A program made the translations under genes and the position numbers. From the NCBI GenBank assembly GCA_013397865.1, contig VZTI01000601.1, forward strand, positions 934,011 to 998,010: a DNA stretch of 64,000 nt, written 5' to 3'. Below the pieces are notes generated by a model. The model saw nothing but the letters and a program-made list of their open reading frames with translations. It ran no database searches and was not told the DNA's origin. Source of the DNA: Struthidea cinerea (lineage: Eukaryota; Chordata; Aves; Passeriformes; Corcoracidae). Shown piece after piece: positions 57,901 to 60,199 of this stretch. Position 1 is the first letter of the stretch. Each line of letters opens with the position of its first letter.

Positions 57901-60199
57901 ATTTAATATTGTACAAAAGGATCCCAATGTCTTAAAATAAATCTGGGCTGGAGGATGGAACTTCAAGCTGGCCTGTTGATGCAGTTTAAATTGCATTGTC
58001 ACATTCACTTGCTTTGTTGCGATTTACTTTTTTTTCTCTACTTTTTTTAAAGGACACCAGAAGCAAATTCTCGTGCCTCCAGTCCCTGTCATGAGGTAGA
58101 ACAGTTCCAGATAATTCCTGCAATAGAAACTTCCTATCTTGCCAGAGCTGGAAAGAACGAGTTCCTAAACCTTGTTCCTGATATTGAGGAAATCAGACCA
58201 GGGTAAGTTTTTTGTTGTTGTGTGATCGTGGCTTCCCGAGAACCATCCCAAGGGCTTTCTGAGATTTGCAGGTTCTGTGCCCCATTTGAGAAGGGAAAAT
58301 TAACAGGGGATAGCAGAGCTGCAGAGTCCTCTAGAATGGACTGGGGAAGGTTTTGTTGATATTTGATCTTTGCAGCCTTTGTTATCTGCATCTGCTTATG
58401 AACGGATTTCCAGTGACTCAAATATGATGTTTGTTATCATCAAACGGTGGCTTATCATCAGAGAGATTTCTGGGGACCTTCTATCTGTCAGACTTTTGCA
58501 TAGTTGTTGAAAACACAATTCAGCTTGTTTTAGAAGAACTTTTTCAGAATACTGTTGCAGACAAAACATATTAAGGACCAAGTGTCTTACGGTGTTTTGC
58601 AGTTAGTTGGGATACTCAGGGGAAGATCGATTTCTGTTTTAATGTAGGTTTGTTTTTTTCCAGCTCTGTGGTGTCAAAGAAAGGATACCTCCACTTCAAG
58701 GAACCACTCTCCAGCTCCTGGGCCAAGCACTTCGTGGTGGTTCGCCGTCCCTATGTTTTTATTTACAACAGTGACAAAGATCCTGTAGAAAGAGGAGTCA
58801 TAAACTTATCCACAGCTCAGGTGGAATACAGTGAGGATCAACAGGCAATGGTAAAGGTCAGTCTGAGAGCTGTTGTTTATTTAACCATAAAGCAAGAACA
58901 TTCCAAGTAGCAGTGCATCCATACCCTCAGGTGTGTCATCTCTGGTCCCAGGAAAATGGGTCTGAGTCTTGGAGGCATTGAGGATCCTGCCCACAAAGTT
59001 CCCAGTTTGTTCAGGGTTTCTTATGGTTTTGGACACAGTTGTACCAGAGAGCGACCCTGACTGCTGTCACACATCAGAGTGGCTTTTAGGAGAATGCGTT
59101 GGTGCCATCACCCTGTGTGTTGGGTTTTTGCAGCTTCCTTTGTATGTTTTTTTGGGCTTGTGTGTTTTGTTTGTTTAAAAACAGAACCCCACAAAACAAC
59201 ACACACAAACATCCTGCAAGGAATCAAATGAACTTTACTGGTCCATCTCATCAGCTCTTAAAGCCACACTCAGAAGTTAGAACTATATTTTCTAGAAGAT
59301 AATGACTAATAATATCCTGGAAATCACAAGTGAAACGTAAACGAAGGACCTTAGGTCTTTCTTTAGGTTTTAGGGATGTGATGGAGCAGAGAGGAAATGT
59401 GCATCATCTTCTGTGCCTGTAGAGTTTGTATTTCAAATTGTCCTTTATGTTCCAGACGCCCAACACGTTCGGTGTGTGCACAAAGCACCGTGGAGTCCTG
59501 CTCCAGGCCATCAATGACAAGGACATGAATGACTGGTTATATGCCTTCAATCCTCTCCTTGCTGGCACAATTCGGTAAGAGGCAGCTCCTGTGCAGTCAG
59601 GGCTGCGAAGGGAGACGGTCAAACCAGGAGGCAGATGGTTGGTTACAGATTTTAATCTTGTTCTGAGGAATTTGACAAGATGTGGGAACTGGAGGAGGGA
59701 GTCGGGTAGGCAAAAAAACCCCTCAAACAATCAGAAAACAAACCAGCCCTGTATTTCAGGAGCTGCAGGGGCTGCTGTTTTGGCTTGAGATGTTCTGAAC
59801 AGCCATGTCCAGTTTGAACATGTGTGGGATGCTACATTTGGAGGCCACAAGATGCTTTCCTTGTATTTCCATTTTACAAATTTATAAAGTTTCTTACTTC
59901 CTCTGTGCTGGACTCTCTTTTTAGATTCTTGATTATGAGCTAAAGAAGAAATTACATTCCCTTTTTTATAACTTCTCTGGCAGCCTTTCCATTATCACAG
60001 ACAGCCCCTGCATACATTTCACTTTCTTAATTTATGGAGTAAACTAGGACTGTACCAAAGGATTAAAAAAAAAACCAAGGTGGACAGATTGTGGGGAGGG
60101 AGGAAAAATAAACTTTCAGCATTCACCTACTACTTTTTCACTTTTTTTTTGTACAGGTCAAAACTGGCTCGAAGACGCACGGGCCAGATGAAGTACTGA
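1567..60199 (+). CDS. KIF1B: KIF1B, beta isoform (kinesin-3 motor), partial at 5' end; joined exons
   Basis: This is the long transcript of a plus-end-directed microtubule motor of the kinesin-3 family. It joins the listed exons from 1567-1643 to 19241-19313, skips the alpha exon, and continues from 31639-31732 to the stop at 60197-60199. The exons in the window encode 1,779 residues; with about 35 upstream residues the protein would be about 1,815 aa. Order of parts: motor head (residues about 36-360), neck coil, CC1 (about 479-505), FHA (about 520-640), CC2 (about 655-730), kinesin-associated stalk, and PH domain (about 1700-1800). KIF1B is preferred over KIF1A because of the alpha terminal exon, the FHA wording and the DNCTSK microexon. 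In mammals beta carries synaptic-vesicle precursors in axons. The start codon lies outside the window. Every exon junction keeps phase. Confidence 0.96.
1644..2755 (+). other. Intron
   Basis: AT-rich intron of 1,112 bases with no supported gene or recognisable mobile element. The acceptor tract is ctttccag before 2756. Confidence 0.8.
2756..2935 (+). CDS. KIF1B: KIF1B motor exon with P-loop, residues ~62-121
   Basis: A 180-nt exon, phase 0 at both ends. It encodes PEDPCFASQSRVYNDIGKEM, then the Walker A P-loop GQTGAGKS that binds the ATP phosphates, preceded by the conserved GYNVCIFAY. It ends in SQAGIIPQ. The wording is characteristic of KIF1A/KIF1B. Confidence 0.97.
2936..3289 (+). other. 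Intron
   Basis: 354 bases with nothing coding. An open frame runs on from the exon into the intron without meaning. Confidence 0.8.
3290..3355 (+). CDS. KIF1B: KIF1B motor exon, residues ~122-143
   Basis: 66-nt exon, phase 0 both ends, encoding LCEELFEKINDNSNEEMSYS then VE, the alpha2 helix and start of the central beta sheet of the head. The acceptor is tctttccag and the donor gtgagt. Confidence 0.96.
3356..4132 (+). other. Intron
   Basis: 777 bases, AT-rich, with no coding signal seen. The acceptor tract is gttttcag before 4133. Confidence 0.8.
4133..4311 (+). CDS. KIF1B: KIF1B motor exon, residues ~144-203
   Basis: 179-nt exon from phase 0 to phase 2. It encodes [20 protein letters not shown], then [20 protein letters not shown] and the segment through DAGNKA. 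The [14 protein letters not shown] run is a classic kinesin beta-strand signature, and [12 protein letters not shown] is the loop leading to alpha3. The donor is gttagt. Confidence 0.97.
4312..4976 (+). other. Intron
   Basis: 665 bases. No coding exon or repeat recognised. Confidence 0.8.
4977..5088 (+). CDS. KIF1B: KIF1B motor exon with switch I, residues ~203-240
   Basis: 112-nt exon that completes Arg203 and ends in phase 0. It contains [20 protein letters not shown], where NETSSRSH is the kinesin switch I (N-2) motif that senses nucleotide. It continues VFTQKKHDTETDLSTEK. Confidence 0.97.
5215..5292 (+). CDS. KIF1B: KIF1B motor exon with switch II, residues ~241-266
   Basis: 78-nt exon, phase 0 both ends. 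It encodes [20 protein letters not shown] and KGTRLK. DLAGSE is the switch II (N-3) motif, whose glycine contacts the gamma-phosphate. The flanking introns are short (126 and 184 bases). Confidence 0.97.
5477..5542 (+). CDS. KIF1B: KIF1B motor exon (alpha4), residues ~267-288
   Basis: 66-nt exon, phase 0 both ends, encoding [20 protein letters not shown] then EV. [16 protein letters not shown] is the conserved alpha4 helix that contacts the microtubule and precedes loop 12. Confidence 0.97.
5543..6298 (+). other. Intron
   Basis: 756 bases with short A and T runs (near 6052 and 6158) and no coding content except the microexon that follows. Confidence 0.8.
6299..6316 (+). CDS. KIF1B: KIF1B 18-nt microexon (DNCTSK), alternative
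   Basis: GATAACTGCACCAGCAAG lies between an AG acceptor (caacttag) and a gtatga donor, phase 0 both ends. It encodes DNCTSK, the six residues known as an optional insertion in mammalian KIF1B, placed directly before the lysine-rich loop 12. Skipping it keeps frame. Motor activity of mammalian variants with this insertion has been reported to differ. Confidence 0.93.
6472..6547 (+). CDS. KIF1B: KIF1B motor exon with K-loop, residues ~295-320
   Basis: 76-nt exon from phase 0 to phase 1. It opens with SKKKKKTDF, the lysine-rich loop 12 (K-loop) that gives KIF1 motors their electrostatic grip on the tubulin tail, and continues IPYRDSVLTWLLRENL. The acceptor is ttctttgtag. Confidence 0.97.
6844..6922 (+). 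CDS. KIF1B: KIF1B motor exon, residues ~320-346
   Basis: 79-nt exon completing Gly320 and ending two bases into Arg346. It encodes [20 protein letters not shown] then TLSTL, the beta8/alpha6 end of the head, with the conserved YDETLSTLRYA motif split at the splice junction. Confidence 0.97.
7211..7353 (+). CDS. KIF1B: KIF1B motor end and neck coil, residues ~346-393
   Basis: 143-nt exon. YADRAKQIKCNAVINEDPN closes the head and includes the neck linker. KLVRELKEEVTRLKDLLRAQ forms the neck coil that helps dimerise or autoinhibit kinesin-3 motors. It ends GLGDIID plus one base, which lets it join three different downstream acceptors in frame (8455, 10905 or 10983). Confidence 0.97.
7354..8454 (+). 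other. Intron
   Basis: 1,101 bases, AT-rich, with an A run near 8109. No supported exon. Confidence 0.8.
8455..8496 (+). CDS. KIF1B: KIF1B 42-nt alternative exon, residues ~394-407
   Basis: 42-nt exon completing Ile394 and encoding DPLGDEYSGSGGK plus one base of Tyr. It forms the first 14 residues of the 40-residue optional insertion between neck coil and CC1. Its donor (gtgtgt) is weak, which fits alternative use. Skipping it preserves frame. Confidence 0.92.
8497..10904 (+). other. Intron with long 3' pyrimidine tract
   Basis: 2,408 bases. It holds an A-rich run near 8971-8996 and a very long C/T-rich tract at its 3' end. A stretch near 9580-9650 has an acceptor-like AG but its frame stops, so I do not call an exon. 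Confidence 0.75.
10792..10832 (+). repeat. (TTCC)n-like microsatellite in pyrimidine tract
   Basis: Imperfect tandem TTCC/TTTC units (tttccttccttcctttcttc and on) lie inside a C/T-rich stretch that runs to the acceptor at 10904. Confidence 0.85.
10905..11116 (+). CDS. KIF1B: KIF1B neck-stalk exon, residues ~408-478
   Basis: 212-nt exon completing Tyr408 and ending in phase 0. It encodes LKDFQNNKHRYLLASENQRP, then GNFSTASMGSLTASPSSCSL and on to GGEEAIERLK. It is a Ser-rich linker before CC1. It contains an internal alternative acceptor, so its first 78 bases are optional. Confidence 0.96.
10970..10983 (+). promoter_or_regulatory. KIF1B: Alternative 3' splice site inside exon (10981-10982 AG)
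   Basis: The stretch aatttttccacag ends at 10982. Using it removes 78 bases; together with skipping the 42-nt exon this removes 120 bases, exactly 40 codons. The join 7353 to 10983 reads GDIID-T-SMGSL in frame, which matches the short form of mammalian KIF1B as I recall it. The site reads as FSTA codons when the longer exon is used. Confidence 0.85.
11117..12148 (+). other. Intron
   Basis: 1,032 bases with an A run near 11879. Open frames on both strands around 11470-11930 have no splice support and no family resemblance. Confidence 0.75.
12149..12228 (+). CDS. KIF1B: KIF1B CC1 exon, residues ~479-505
   Basis: 80-nt exon encoding ESEKIIAELNETWEEKLRKT then EAIRME and two bases of Arg. This is coiled coil 1, which in kinesin-3 folds back onto the neck and contributes to autoinhibition. 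Confidence 0.97.
12229..12600 (+). other. Intron
   Basis: 372 bases with no coding signal. Strong tctctctcag acceptor. Confidence 0.8.
12601..12676 (+). CDS. KIF1B: KIF1B exon, residues ~505-530
   Basis: 76-nt exon completing Arg505 and ending in phase 0. It encodes EALLAEMGVAIREDGGTLGV then FSPKK, the run-in to the FHA domain. Its last codons (GVFSPKK) reappear at the end of the optional exon at 14483-14545. Confidence 0.97.
12677..13518 (+). other. Intron
   Basis: 842 bases, AT-rich, with no exon seen before the first optional 63-nt exon. Confidence 0.8.
13519..13581 (+). CDS. KIF1B: Candidate 63-nt cassette exon A before FHA domain
   Basis: The acceptor is ctccttttag, followed by 21 open codons beginning IFPQRPSALFDD and ending FSADQ, then the donor gtttgt. 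Phase is 0 on both sides, as in the flanking exons (12676 and 15041), so it can be included or skipped freely. It is related to exon B at 14483 in length, phase and the pattern IF-x-x-RP-x-x-LF-x-D-S. It is not in the mammalian KIF1B forms I recall. Expression is inferred. Confidence 0.72.
13582..14482 (+). other. Intron between cassette exons A and B
   Basis: 901 bases. A minus-strand open frame near 14081-14275 has no support. Confidence 0.75.
14483..14545 (+). CDS. KIF1B: Candidate 63-nt cassette exon B before FHA domain
   Basis: The acceptor is actggctag, followed by 21 open codons beginning IFTPRPCDLFAD and ending SNGVFSPKK, then the donor gttggt. Phase is 0 both sides. The C-terminal GVFSPKK equals the end of the constitutive exon 12601-12676, so the junction into TPHLVNL looks the same whether or not it is included. 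It is paralogous to cassette A. Expression is inferred. Confidence 0.74.
14546..15040 (+). other. Intron
   Basis: 495 bases. An open frame follows an AG at 14658-14659 and runs to a stop near 14854, but no in-phase donor is present. Confidence 0.75.
15041..15120 (+). CDS. KIF1B: KIF1B FHA exon 1, residues ~531-557
   Basis: 80-nt exon encoding [20 protein letters not shown] then IKDGIT and two bases of Arg. This is the start of the forkhead-associated domain ([12 protein letters not shown] is the first strand region). Phase 0 to phase 2. Confidence 0.97.
15121..16490 (+). other. Intron
   Basis: 1,370 bases. A plus-strand open frame of about 130 codons (15952-16347) has no splice ends and no resemblance to a known family, so I take it as chance. 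Confidence 0.75.
16491..16597 (+). CDS. KIF1B: KIF1B FHA exon 2, residues ~557-593
   Basis: 107-nt exon. It completes the Arg of TRVG and encodes VGQADAERRQDIVLSGAHIK then EEHCIFRSERNNNGE. SGAHIKEEHC is the FHA core motif (serine and histidine of the phosphopeptide-binding face). Confidence 0.97.
16598..17046 (+). other. Intron
   Basis: 449 bases with nothing coding recognised. Confidence 0.8.
17047..17130 (+). CDS. KIF1B: KIF1B FHA exon 3, residues ~593-621
   Basis: 84-nt exon encoding IVTLEPCERSETYVNGKRVV then QPVQLRS, with TYVNGKRV being the FHA strand-turn motif that carries the conserved Asn. Phase 2 in, phase 1 out. Confidence 0.97.
17131..18693 (+). other. Intron
   Basis: 1,563 bases, AT-rich. 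An acceptor-like site near 17910 opens into a frame that stops at once in the required phase. Confidence 0.78.
18694..18874 (+). CDS. KIF1B: KIF1B FHA end and CC2 start, residues ~621-681
   Basis: 181-nt exon. NRIIMGKNHVFRFNHPEQAR ends the FHA fold. AEREKTPSAETPSEPVDWTF is a linker, and AQRELLEKQGIDMKQEMEK begins coiled coil 2. The last codon is completed in the next exon. Confidence 0.97.
18875..19240 (+). other. Intron
   Basis: 366 bases. Nothing recognised. Confidence 0.8.
19241..19313 (+). CDS. KIF1B: KIF1B CC2 exon, last shared exon, residues ~681-705
   Basis: 73-nt exon encoding LQEMEILYKKEKEEADLLLE then QQRL, a charged heptad coil. It ends in phase 0 at donor gtatgt. It is the branch point: it joins 23469 (alpha) or 31639 (beta), and both targets start with an Asp codon. 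Confidence 0.97.
19314..23468 (+). other. Intron before alpha terminal exon
   Basis: 4,155 bases, AT-rich, with A runs near 22689-22702 and T runs near 20311. One acceptor-donor pair (20835-20901) is 67 bases long and would shift frame. No gene or transposon recognised. Confidence 0.75.
23469..24956 (+). CDS. KIF1B: KIF1B alpha-specific terminal coding exon (495 codons plus stop)
   Basis: A single uninterrupted exon after ttttccaaag. It opens DADSDSGDDSDKRSCEESW, then KLQTIVKKCGLPSSGKK and SKDSKWVTISDLKIQAVKEI, a predicted coil (about residues 165-195 of the exon: DDLKVHIDKLEDILQEVKKQ), a basic segment RFIPPENRKPRFPFKSN, THIIITEDEVIEVRIPKEDD, a Gln/Pro-rich stretch with QQQQ, LRWRSNSLNNG, and the basic end RRQFSAPNLKAGRETTV. 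It closely matches the mammalian KIF1B-alpha tail; the middle and Gln-rich parts diverge most. The C-terminal ETTV is a class I PDZ ligand. From about 24,590 the exon becomes strongly GC-rich. Confidence 0.96.
   Translation, partial: DADSDSGDDSDKRSCEESWRLITSLREKLPPSKLQTIVKKCGLPSSGKKREPIKMYQIPQRRRLSKDSKWVTISDLKIQAVKEICYEVALNDFRHSRQEIEALAIVKMKELCAMYGKKDPNERESWRAVARDVWDTVGVGDEKIEDVMANGKGITDVDDLKVHIDKLEDILQEVKKQNNMKDEEIKVLRNKMLKMEKVLPLIGSPDKSQSTVANAKSPNSASAVDVDKKPTDEAKRSENDDLAKEERVSQLMAGDPAFRRGRLRWMRQEQIRFKNLQQQEIAKQLRRQNMPHRFIPPENRKPRFPFKSNPKHRNSWSPGTHIIITEDEVIEVRIPKEDDKNKDEGKEKESKAASKDAQQLWNLYGPQRSQDNIQINRQQLGTPPQPSSQQQQPAPQLRWRSNSLNNGSQKSLRRQASGSSESLHSPGAQQTPELQSFQQKRHIHQHRQPYGHGSAEGTPPKQTDRPNHHSQFVTPPRMRRQFSAPNLKAGRETTV
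25269..25283 (+). repeat. (TG)n dinucleotide repeat
   Basis: About seven TG units in the alpha 3' UTR, next to a T run. Confidence 0.85.
25493..25514 (+). repeat. (TAA)n trinucleotide repeat
   Basis: Roughly six imperfect TAA units (taatagtaataataataata) in the alpha 3' UTR. Confidence 0.85.
26937..26942 (+). terminator. Candidate polyadenylation signal AATAAA (alpha)
   Basis: Canonical hexamer in gaaataaagtatc with downstream T/G-rich sequence. It best fits an alpha 3' end about 2 kb past the stop. Not proven. Confidence 0.55.
27623..27639 (+). repeat. (ATGA)n tetranucleotide repeat
   Basis: About four ATGA units (atgaatgaatgaatgaa). Confidence 0.8.
28419..28424 (+). terminator. Candidate distal polyadenylation signal AATAAA
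   Basis: The hexamer in tttcaataaactatg is followed by a TG-rich stretch (cttgtaagtgtc). It could end a longer alpha 3' UTR. Confidence 0.35.
29553..29590 (+). repeat. Perfect 18-bp inverted repeat (hairpin)
   Basis: Left arm TTAAATACCGAGATACAT (29553-29570), two-base spacer TT, and right arm 29573-29590, its exact reverse complement. It lies just after an AATAAA at 29532-29537. Origin unknown. Confidence 0.95.
31639..31732 (+). CDS. KIF1B: KIF1B beta exon, CC2 end, residues ~706-737
   Basis: First beta-specific exon, 94 nt, phase 0 in and 1 out. DYESKLQALQKQVETRSLAA completes coiled coil 2 and is followed by ETT and a run of eight Glu codons (GAG/GAA). The trinucleotide GAG run is typical of the family. 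Confidence 0.97.
31733..32503 (+). other. Intron
   Basis: 771 bases, AT-rich. No exon seen. Confidence 0.8.
32504..32652 (+). CDS. KIF1B: KIF1B beta kinesin-associated exon, residues ~737-786
   Basis: 149-nt exon encoding PWTRHEYELAQWAFRKWKFH then QFTSLRDQLWGNAVYLKEAN and AISVELKKK, the conserved KIF1-associated stalk segment, rich in Trp and aromatic residues. Phase 1 in, 0 out. Confidence 0.97.
32891..33069 (+). CDS. KIF1B: KIF1B beta exon, residues ~787-846
   Basis: 179-nt exon encoding VEFQFVLLTDTLYSPLPPEL, then LPTEPEKSRDRRPFPRTVVA and VEVQDLKNGATHYWSLEKL. The FPRTVVAVEVQDLKNGATHYW run is a strong KIF1A/KIF1B signature. The donor gtatgt begins inside the Lys codon. Confidence 0.97.
33070..34070 (+). 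other. Intron
   Basis: 1,001 bases, very AT-rich between about 33,400 and 33,790. No exon or known repeat. Confidence 0.8.
34071..34208 (+). CDS. KIF1B: KIF1B beta exon with first DPFYDR motif, residues ~846-892
   Basis: 138-nt exon. QRLELMREMYDRAGEVASST is followed by an acidic stretch and GSDPFYDRFHWFKLVG. It leaves in phase 2. The closing DPFYDR-x-x-WF-x-LVG motif is repeated at the end of the next exon. Confidence 0.97.
34209..34927 (+). other. Intron
   Basis: 719 bases with no supported exon. Confidence 0.8.
34928..35176 (+). CDS. KIF1B: KIF1B beta acidic exon with second DPFYDR motif, residues ~892-975
   Basis: 249-nt exon (83 codons), phase 2 at both ends, so skipping it would keep frame and fuse LVG-R directly to AFVYLSN as in short KIF1A forms. 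It encodes SPIFHGCVNERLADRTPSPT, an acidic run (DEQQDEMEDFDDEAF), and GRDPFYDRSPWFILVG. Confidence 0.96.
39540..39555 (+). repeat. (AAAT)n tetranucleotide repeat
   Basis: About four units (aaataaataaataaaa) in the 5-kb intron. Confidence 0.8.
40025..40082 (+). repeat. 29-bp tandem duplication
   Basis: Two adjacent 29-bp copies beginning CCTGTGTGGGCAGGATGG, differing at two positions. They lie about 120 bp upstream of exon 40205. Confidence 0.9.
40205..40323 (+). CDS. KIF1B: KIF1B beta exon, residues ~975-1015
   Basis: 119-nt exon completing Arg975. AFVYLSNLLYPVPLIHRVAV then VSEKGEVRGFLRVAVQAIA, a conserved stalk beta-sheet segment of KIF1 proteins. Phase 1 out. Confidence 0.97.
40324..42006 (+). 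other. Intron
   Basis: 1,683 bases with no exon recognised. Long T tract before the acceptor at 42006. Confidence 0.8.
42007..42092 (+). CDS. KIF1B: KIF1B beta exon, residues ~1015-1043
   Basis: 86-nt exon, phase 1 in and 0 out, encoding DEEAPDYGSGIRQSGTAKIS then FDNEYFDK. Mammalian KIF1B has Asn-Gln near this point where DK is seen here; either residue pair fits the family. Confidence 0.96.
42239..42368 (+). CDS. KIF1B: KIF1B beta exon, residues ~1044-1087
   Basis: 130-nt exon encoding SDFSSVAMTRSGLSLEELRI, VEGQGQSSEVTTPPEEINRM and NEL. EELRIVEGQGQ is conserved with KIF1A. The donor is gtaagc. Confidence 0.96.
42668..42827 (+). CDS. KIF1B: KIF1B beta exon, residues ~1087-1140
   Basis: 160-nt exon encoding LKSATLDGKMTMEGFTEEIG then GHLKLGSVFTFRVTVLQASG and ILPEYADIFCQF. 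This begins a C2-like conserved block (FTFRVTVLQAS...YADIFCQFNF) common to KIF1A and KIF1B. Confidence 0.97.
42828..43415 (+). other. Intron
   Basis: 588 bases. Nothing recognised. Confidence 0.8.
43416..43506 (+). CDS. KIF1B: KIF1B beta exon, residues ~1140-1170
   Basis: 91-nt exon completing Asn1140. FLHRHDEAFSTEPLKNNGRG then TPLGFYHVQN. It ends in phase 0 with donor gtaagt, the site where an optional 16-codon exon can follow. Confidence 0.97.
43916..43963 (+). CDS. KIF1B: Candidate 48-nt cassette exon
   Basis: Acceptor tctcctttatcag, 16 open codons (SVELMPKPKGNAVAFT), then a strong donor gtgagt. Phase 0 on both sides, like the intron it sits in (43506 to 44056), so it would insert 16 residues between YHVQN and IAVEV. 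It is not in the KIF1B forms I recall. Inclusion in mRNA is inferred from splice sites only. Confidence 0.7.
44056..44174 (+). CDS. KIF1B: KIF1B beta exon, residues ~1171-1210
   Basis: 119-nt exon encoding IAVEVTESFVEYIKTKPIVF then EVFGHYQQHPLHLQGQDLN, closing the conserved C2-like block. Phase 2 out. Confidence 0.97.
44175..44697 (+). other. Intron
   Basis: 523 bases with no exon seen. Confidence 0.8.
44698..44753 (+). CDS. KIF1B: KIF1B beta exon, residues ~1210-1229
   Basis: 56-nt exon encoding PPQPSRRFFPPPMPLSKP, a short proline-rich linker. Phase 1 out, so the next exon starts with two bases of Val (or of Asp if the 201-nt cassette is used). Confidence 0.95.
44754..45287 (+). other. Intron
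   Basis: 534 bases with T/C-rich 3' end leading to ccttctgcag. Confidence 0.75.
45288..45488 (+). CDS. KIF1B: Candidate 201-nt cassette exon
   Basis: Acceptor ccattccttctgcag, then 67 codons open in exactly the phase set by exon 44698-44753 (G plus AC gives Asp). It reads DHERKIELIRYLMSGYVNVH, then VLNTLSEHANVLASSAVAAF and ends SERAPKRD. The donor gttagt sits one base into the next codon, and the frame closes with two stops immediately after. The third codon positions are GC-rich, unlike the surrounding intron. I do not recognise the segment. The splice and frame fit is strong; expression is unproven. Confidence 0.62.
45489..47378 (+). other. Intron
   Basis: 1,890 bases, including a 16-base T run near 46706-46721. 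No other exon recognised. Confidence 0.75.
47379..47487 (+). CDS. KIF1B: KIF1B beta exon, residues ~1229-1265
   Basis: 109-nt exon encoding PATKLNTMSKPSLGQSVSKY then DLLVWFEISELEPTG. KYDLLVWFEI begins the conserved domain of unknown function (DUF3694-type) of kinesin-3 stalks. Confidence 0.97.
47488..48115 (+). other. Intron
   Basis: 628 bases. Overlapping open frames on both strands at 47531-47926 have no splice support. Confidence 0.75.
48116..48182 (+). CDS. KIF1B: KIF1B beta exon, residues ~1265-1287
   Basis: 67-nt exon encoding YIPAIVDHTGGLPCQGTFLL then HQ. Conserved with KIF1A (YIPAVVDH...GTFLLHQ). Phase 2 in, 0 out. Confidence 0.97.
48183..48927 (+). other. Intron
   Basis: 745 bases with a short imperfect direct repeat (ctcagtgca-c/t-cttaaat, twice, near 48571-48610). 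No exon. Confidence 0.8.
48928..49012 (+). CDS. KIF1B: KIF1B beta exon, residues ~1288-1316
   Basis: 85-nt exon encoding GIQRRITVTIIHEKGSELHW then KDVRELVV plus the first base of Gly, a core part of the DUF3694-type domain. Confidence 0.97.
49273..49378 (+). CDS. KIF1B: KIF1B beta exon, residues ~1316-1351
   Basis: 106-nt exon encoding RIRNKAEVDEAAVDAILSLN then IISAKYLKSSHSSN and two bases of Arg. Phase 2 out: it can join the 27-nt microexon at 50577 or the exon at 53371. Confidence 0.97.
49379..50576 (+). other. Intron
   Basis: 1,198 bases. Overlapping frames on both strands at 49600-50130 lack splice ends. No element recognised. Confidence 0.75.
50577..50603 (+). CDS. KIF1B: Candidate 27-nt microexon (LFLDKDMP), KIF1A-like
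   Basis: Acceptor gtttttacag and donor gtattt enclose 27 bases, phase 2 at both ends. Inclusion would give R-LFLDKDMP-R before TFYRFEA. KIF1A has a similar segment at the same place (RQFLDSDIPR before TFYQFEA, as I recall it), so this is probably an ancient KIF1 exon that is usually skipped in KIF1B. Confidence 0.78.
50604..53370 (+). other. Intron
   Basis: 2,767 bases, AT-rich. No further exon recognised; an AG near 53157 lacks a partner donor. Confidence 0.75.
53371..53485 (+). CDS. KIF1B: KIF1B beta exon, residues ~1351-1389
   Basis: 115-nt exon encoding TFYRFEAVWDSSLHNSLLLN then RVTPYGEKIYMTLSAYLE, strongly conserved in KIF1 stalks. Phase 2 in, 0 out. Confidence 0.97.
53486..54025 (+). 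other. Intron
   Basis: 540 bases. Nothing recognised. Confidence 0.8.
54026..54159 (+). CDS. KIF1B: KIF1B beta exon, residues ~1390-1434
   Basis: 134-nt exon encoding LDHCIQPAVITKDVCMVFYS, RDAKISPPRSLRNLFGSGYS and KSPD. The MVFYSRDAK motif is shared with KIF1A. Phase 0 in, 2 out. Confidence 0.97.
54160..54673 (+). other. Intron with 22-bp tandem duplication
   Basis: 514 bases. It contains the duplication at 54279-54322 and no exon. Confidence 0.8.
54279..54322 (+). repeat. 22-bp tandem duplication
   Basis: Two adjacent 22-bp copies of TTGAACGTTCTTTNTTGATT plus TA with a single mismatch. Each carries the palindrome GAACGTTC. Confidence 0.92.
54674..54735 (+). CDS. KIF1B: KIF1B beta exon, residues ~1434-1455
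   Basis: 62-nt exon encoding NRVTGIYELSLCKMADTGSP. Phase 2 in, 1 out. NRVTG-x-YELSLC is shared with KIF1A. Confidence 0.97.
54736..55431 (+). other. Intron
   Basis: 696 bases. Nothing recognised. Confidence 0.8.
55432..55577 (+). CDS. KIF1B: KIF1B beta exon, residues ~1455-1503
   Basis: 146-nt exon encoding MQRRRRKVLDTSVAYVRGEE then NLAGWRPRGDSLILEHQWEL and EKLELLHE, a basic patch followed by a conserved helix. Confidence 0.97.
55839..56078 (+). CDS. KIF1B: KIF1B beta Ser-rich exon, residues ~1504-1583
   Basis: 240-nt exon, phase 0 both ends. VEKTRHFLLLREKLGDSIPK, then a Ser/Thr-rich stretch (SLSDSLSPSLSSGTLSTSTS, ISSQISTTTFESAVTPSESS) and DREKELATK. It is probably an unstructured, phosphorylatable linker. 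Confidence 0.96.
56079..56494 (+). other. Intron
   Basis: 416 bases. Nothing recognised. Confidence 0.8.
56495..56566 (+). CDS. KIF1B: KIF1B beta exon, residues ~1584-1607
   Basis: 72-nt exon, phase 0 both ends, encoding CLQLLTHTFNREFNQVYNSI then SDCK. LLTHTFNRE is shared with KIF1A. Confidence 0.97.
56567..57159 (+). other. Intron
   Basis: 593 bases. A frame-preserving but poorly supported segment at 56697-56774 is discussed among the rejected items. Confidence 0.75.
57160..57281 (+). CDS. KIF1B: KIF1B beta exon, residues ~1608-1648
   Basis: 122-nt exon encoding LSDISPIGRDPSVSSFSSAT then LTPSSTCPSLVDSRCNSVDQ, a Ser-rich linker before the PH domain. ATLTPSSTCPSLV is shared with KIF1A. Phase 2 out. 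Confidence 0.97.
57282..58052 (+). other. Intron
   Basis: 771 bases, T/C-rich near 57340-57500. It includes a weak in-phase cassette candidate at 57507-57572. Confidence 0.75.
58053..58202 (+). CDS. KIF1B: KIF1B beta exon, residues ~1648-1698
   Basis: 150-nt exon encoding TPEANSRASSPCHEVEQFQI, IPAIETSYLARAGKNEFLNL and VPDIEEIRP. It reads into the PH domain. The junction codon is Gly here where mammals have Ser. Confidence 0.96.
58203..58663 (+). other. Intron
   Basis: 461 bases. Nothing recognised. Confidence 0.8.
58664..58856 (+). CDS. KIF1B: KIF1B beta PH domain exon 1, residues ~1698-1762
   Basis: 193-nt exon encoding SVVSKKGYLHFKEPLSSSWA, KHFVVVRRPYVFIYNSDKDP and the segment to DQQAMVK. 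KKGYLHFKE and WAKHFVVVRRPYVFIYN are the first strands of the pleckstrin-homology domain that binds phosphoinositides on vesicles. Confidence 0.97.
58857..59455 (+). other. Intron
   Basis: 599 bases. No exon recognised. Confidence 0.8.
59456..59574 (+). CDS. KIF1B: KIF1B beta PH domain exon 2, residues ~1763-1802
   Basis: 119-nt exon encoding TPNTFGVCTKHRGVLLQAIN then DKDMNDWLYAFNPLLAGTI. NDWLYAFNPL holds the invariant Trp of the PH C-terminal helix. Confidence 0.97.
59575..60156 (+). other. Intron
   Basis: 582 bases with an A run near 60064. Nothing recognised. Confidence 0.8.
60157..60199 (+). CDS. KIF1B: KIF1B beta last coding exon and stop
   Basis: Completes Arg1802 and encodes SKLARRRTGQMKY then TGA at 60197-60199. 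The basic tail (KLARRR) follows the PH helix, as in KIF1A (SKLSRRR). Confidence 0.96.
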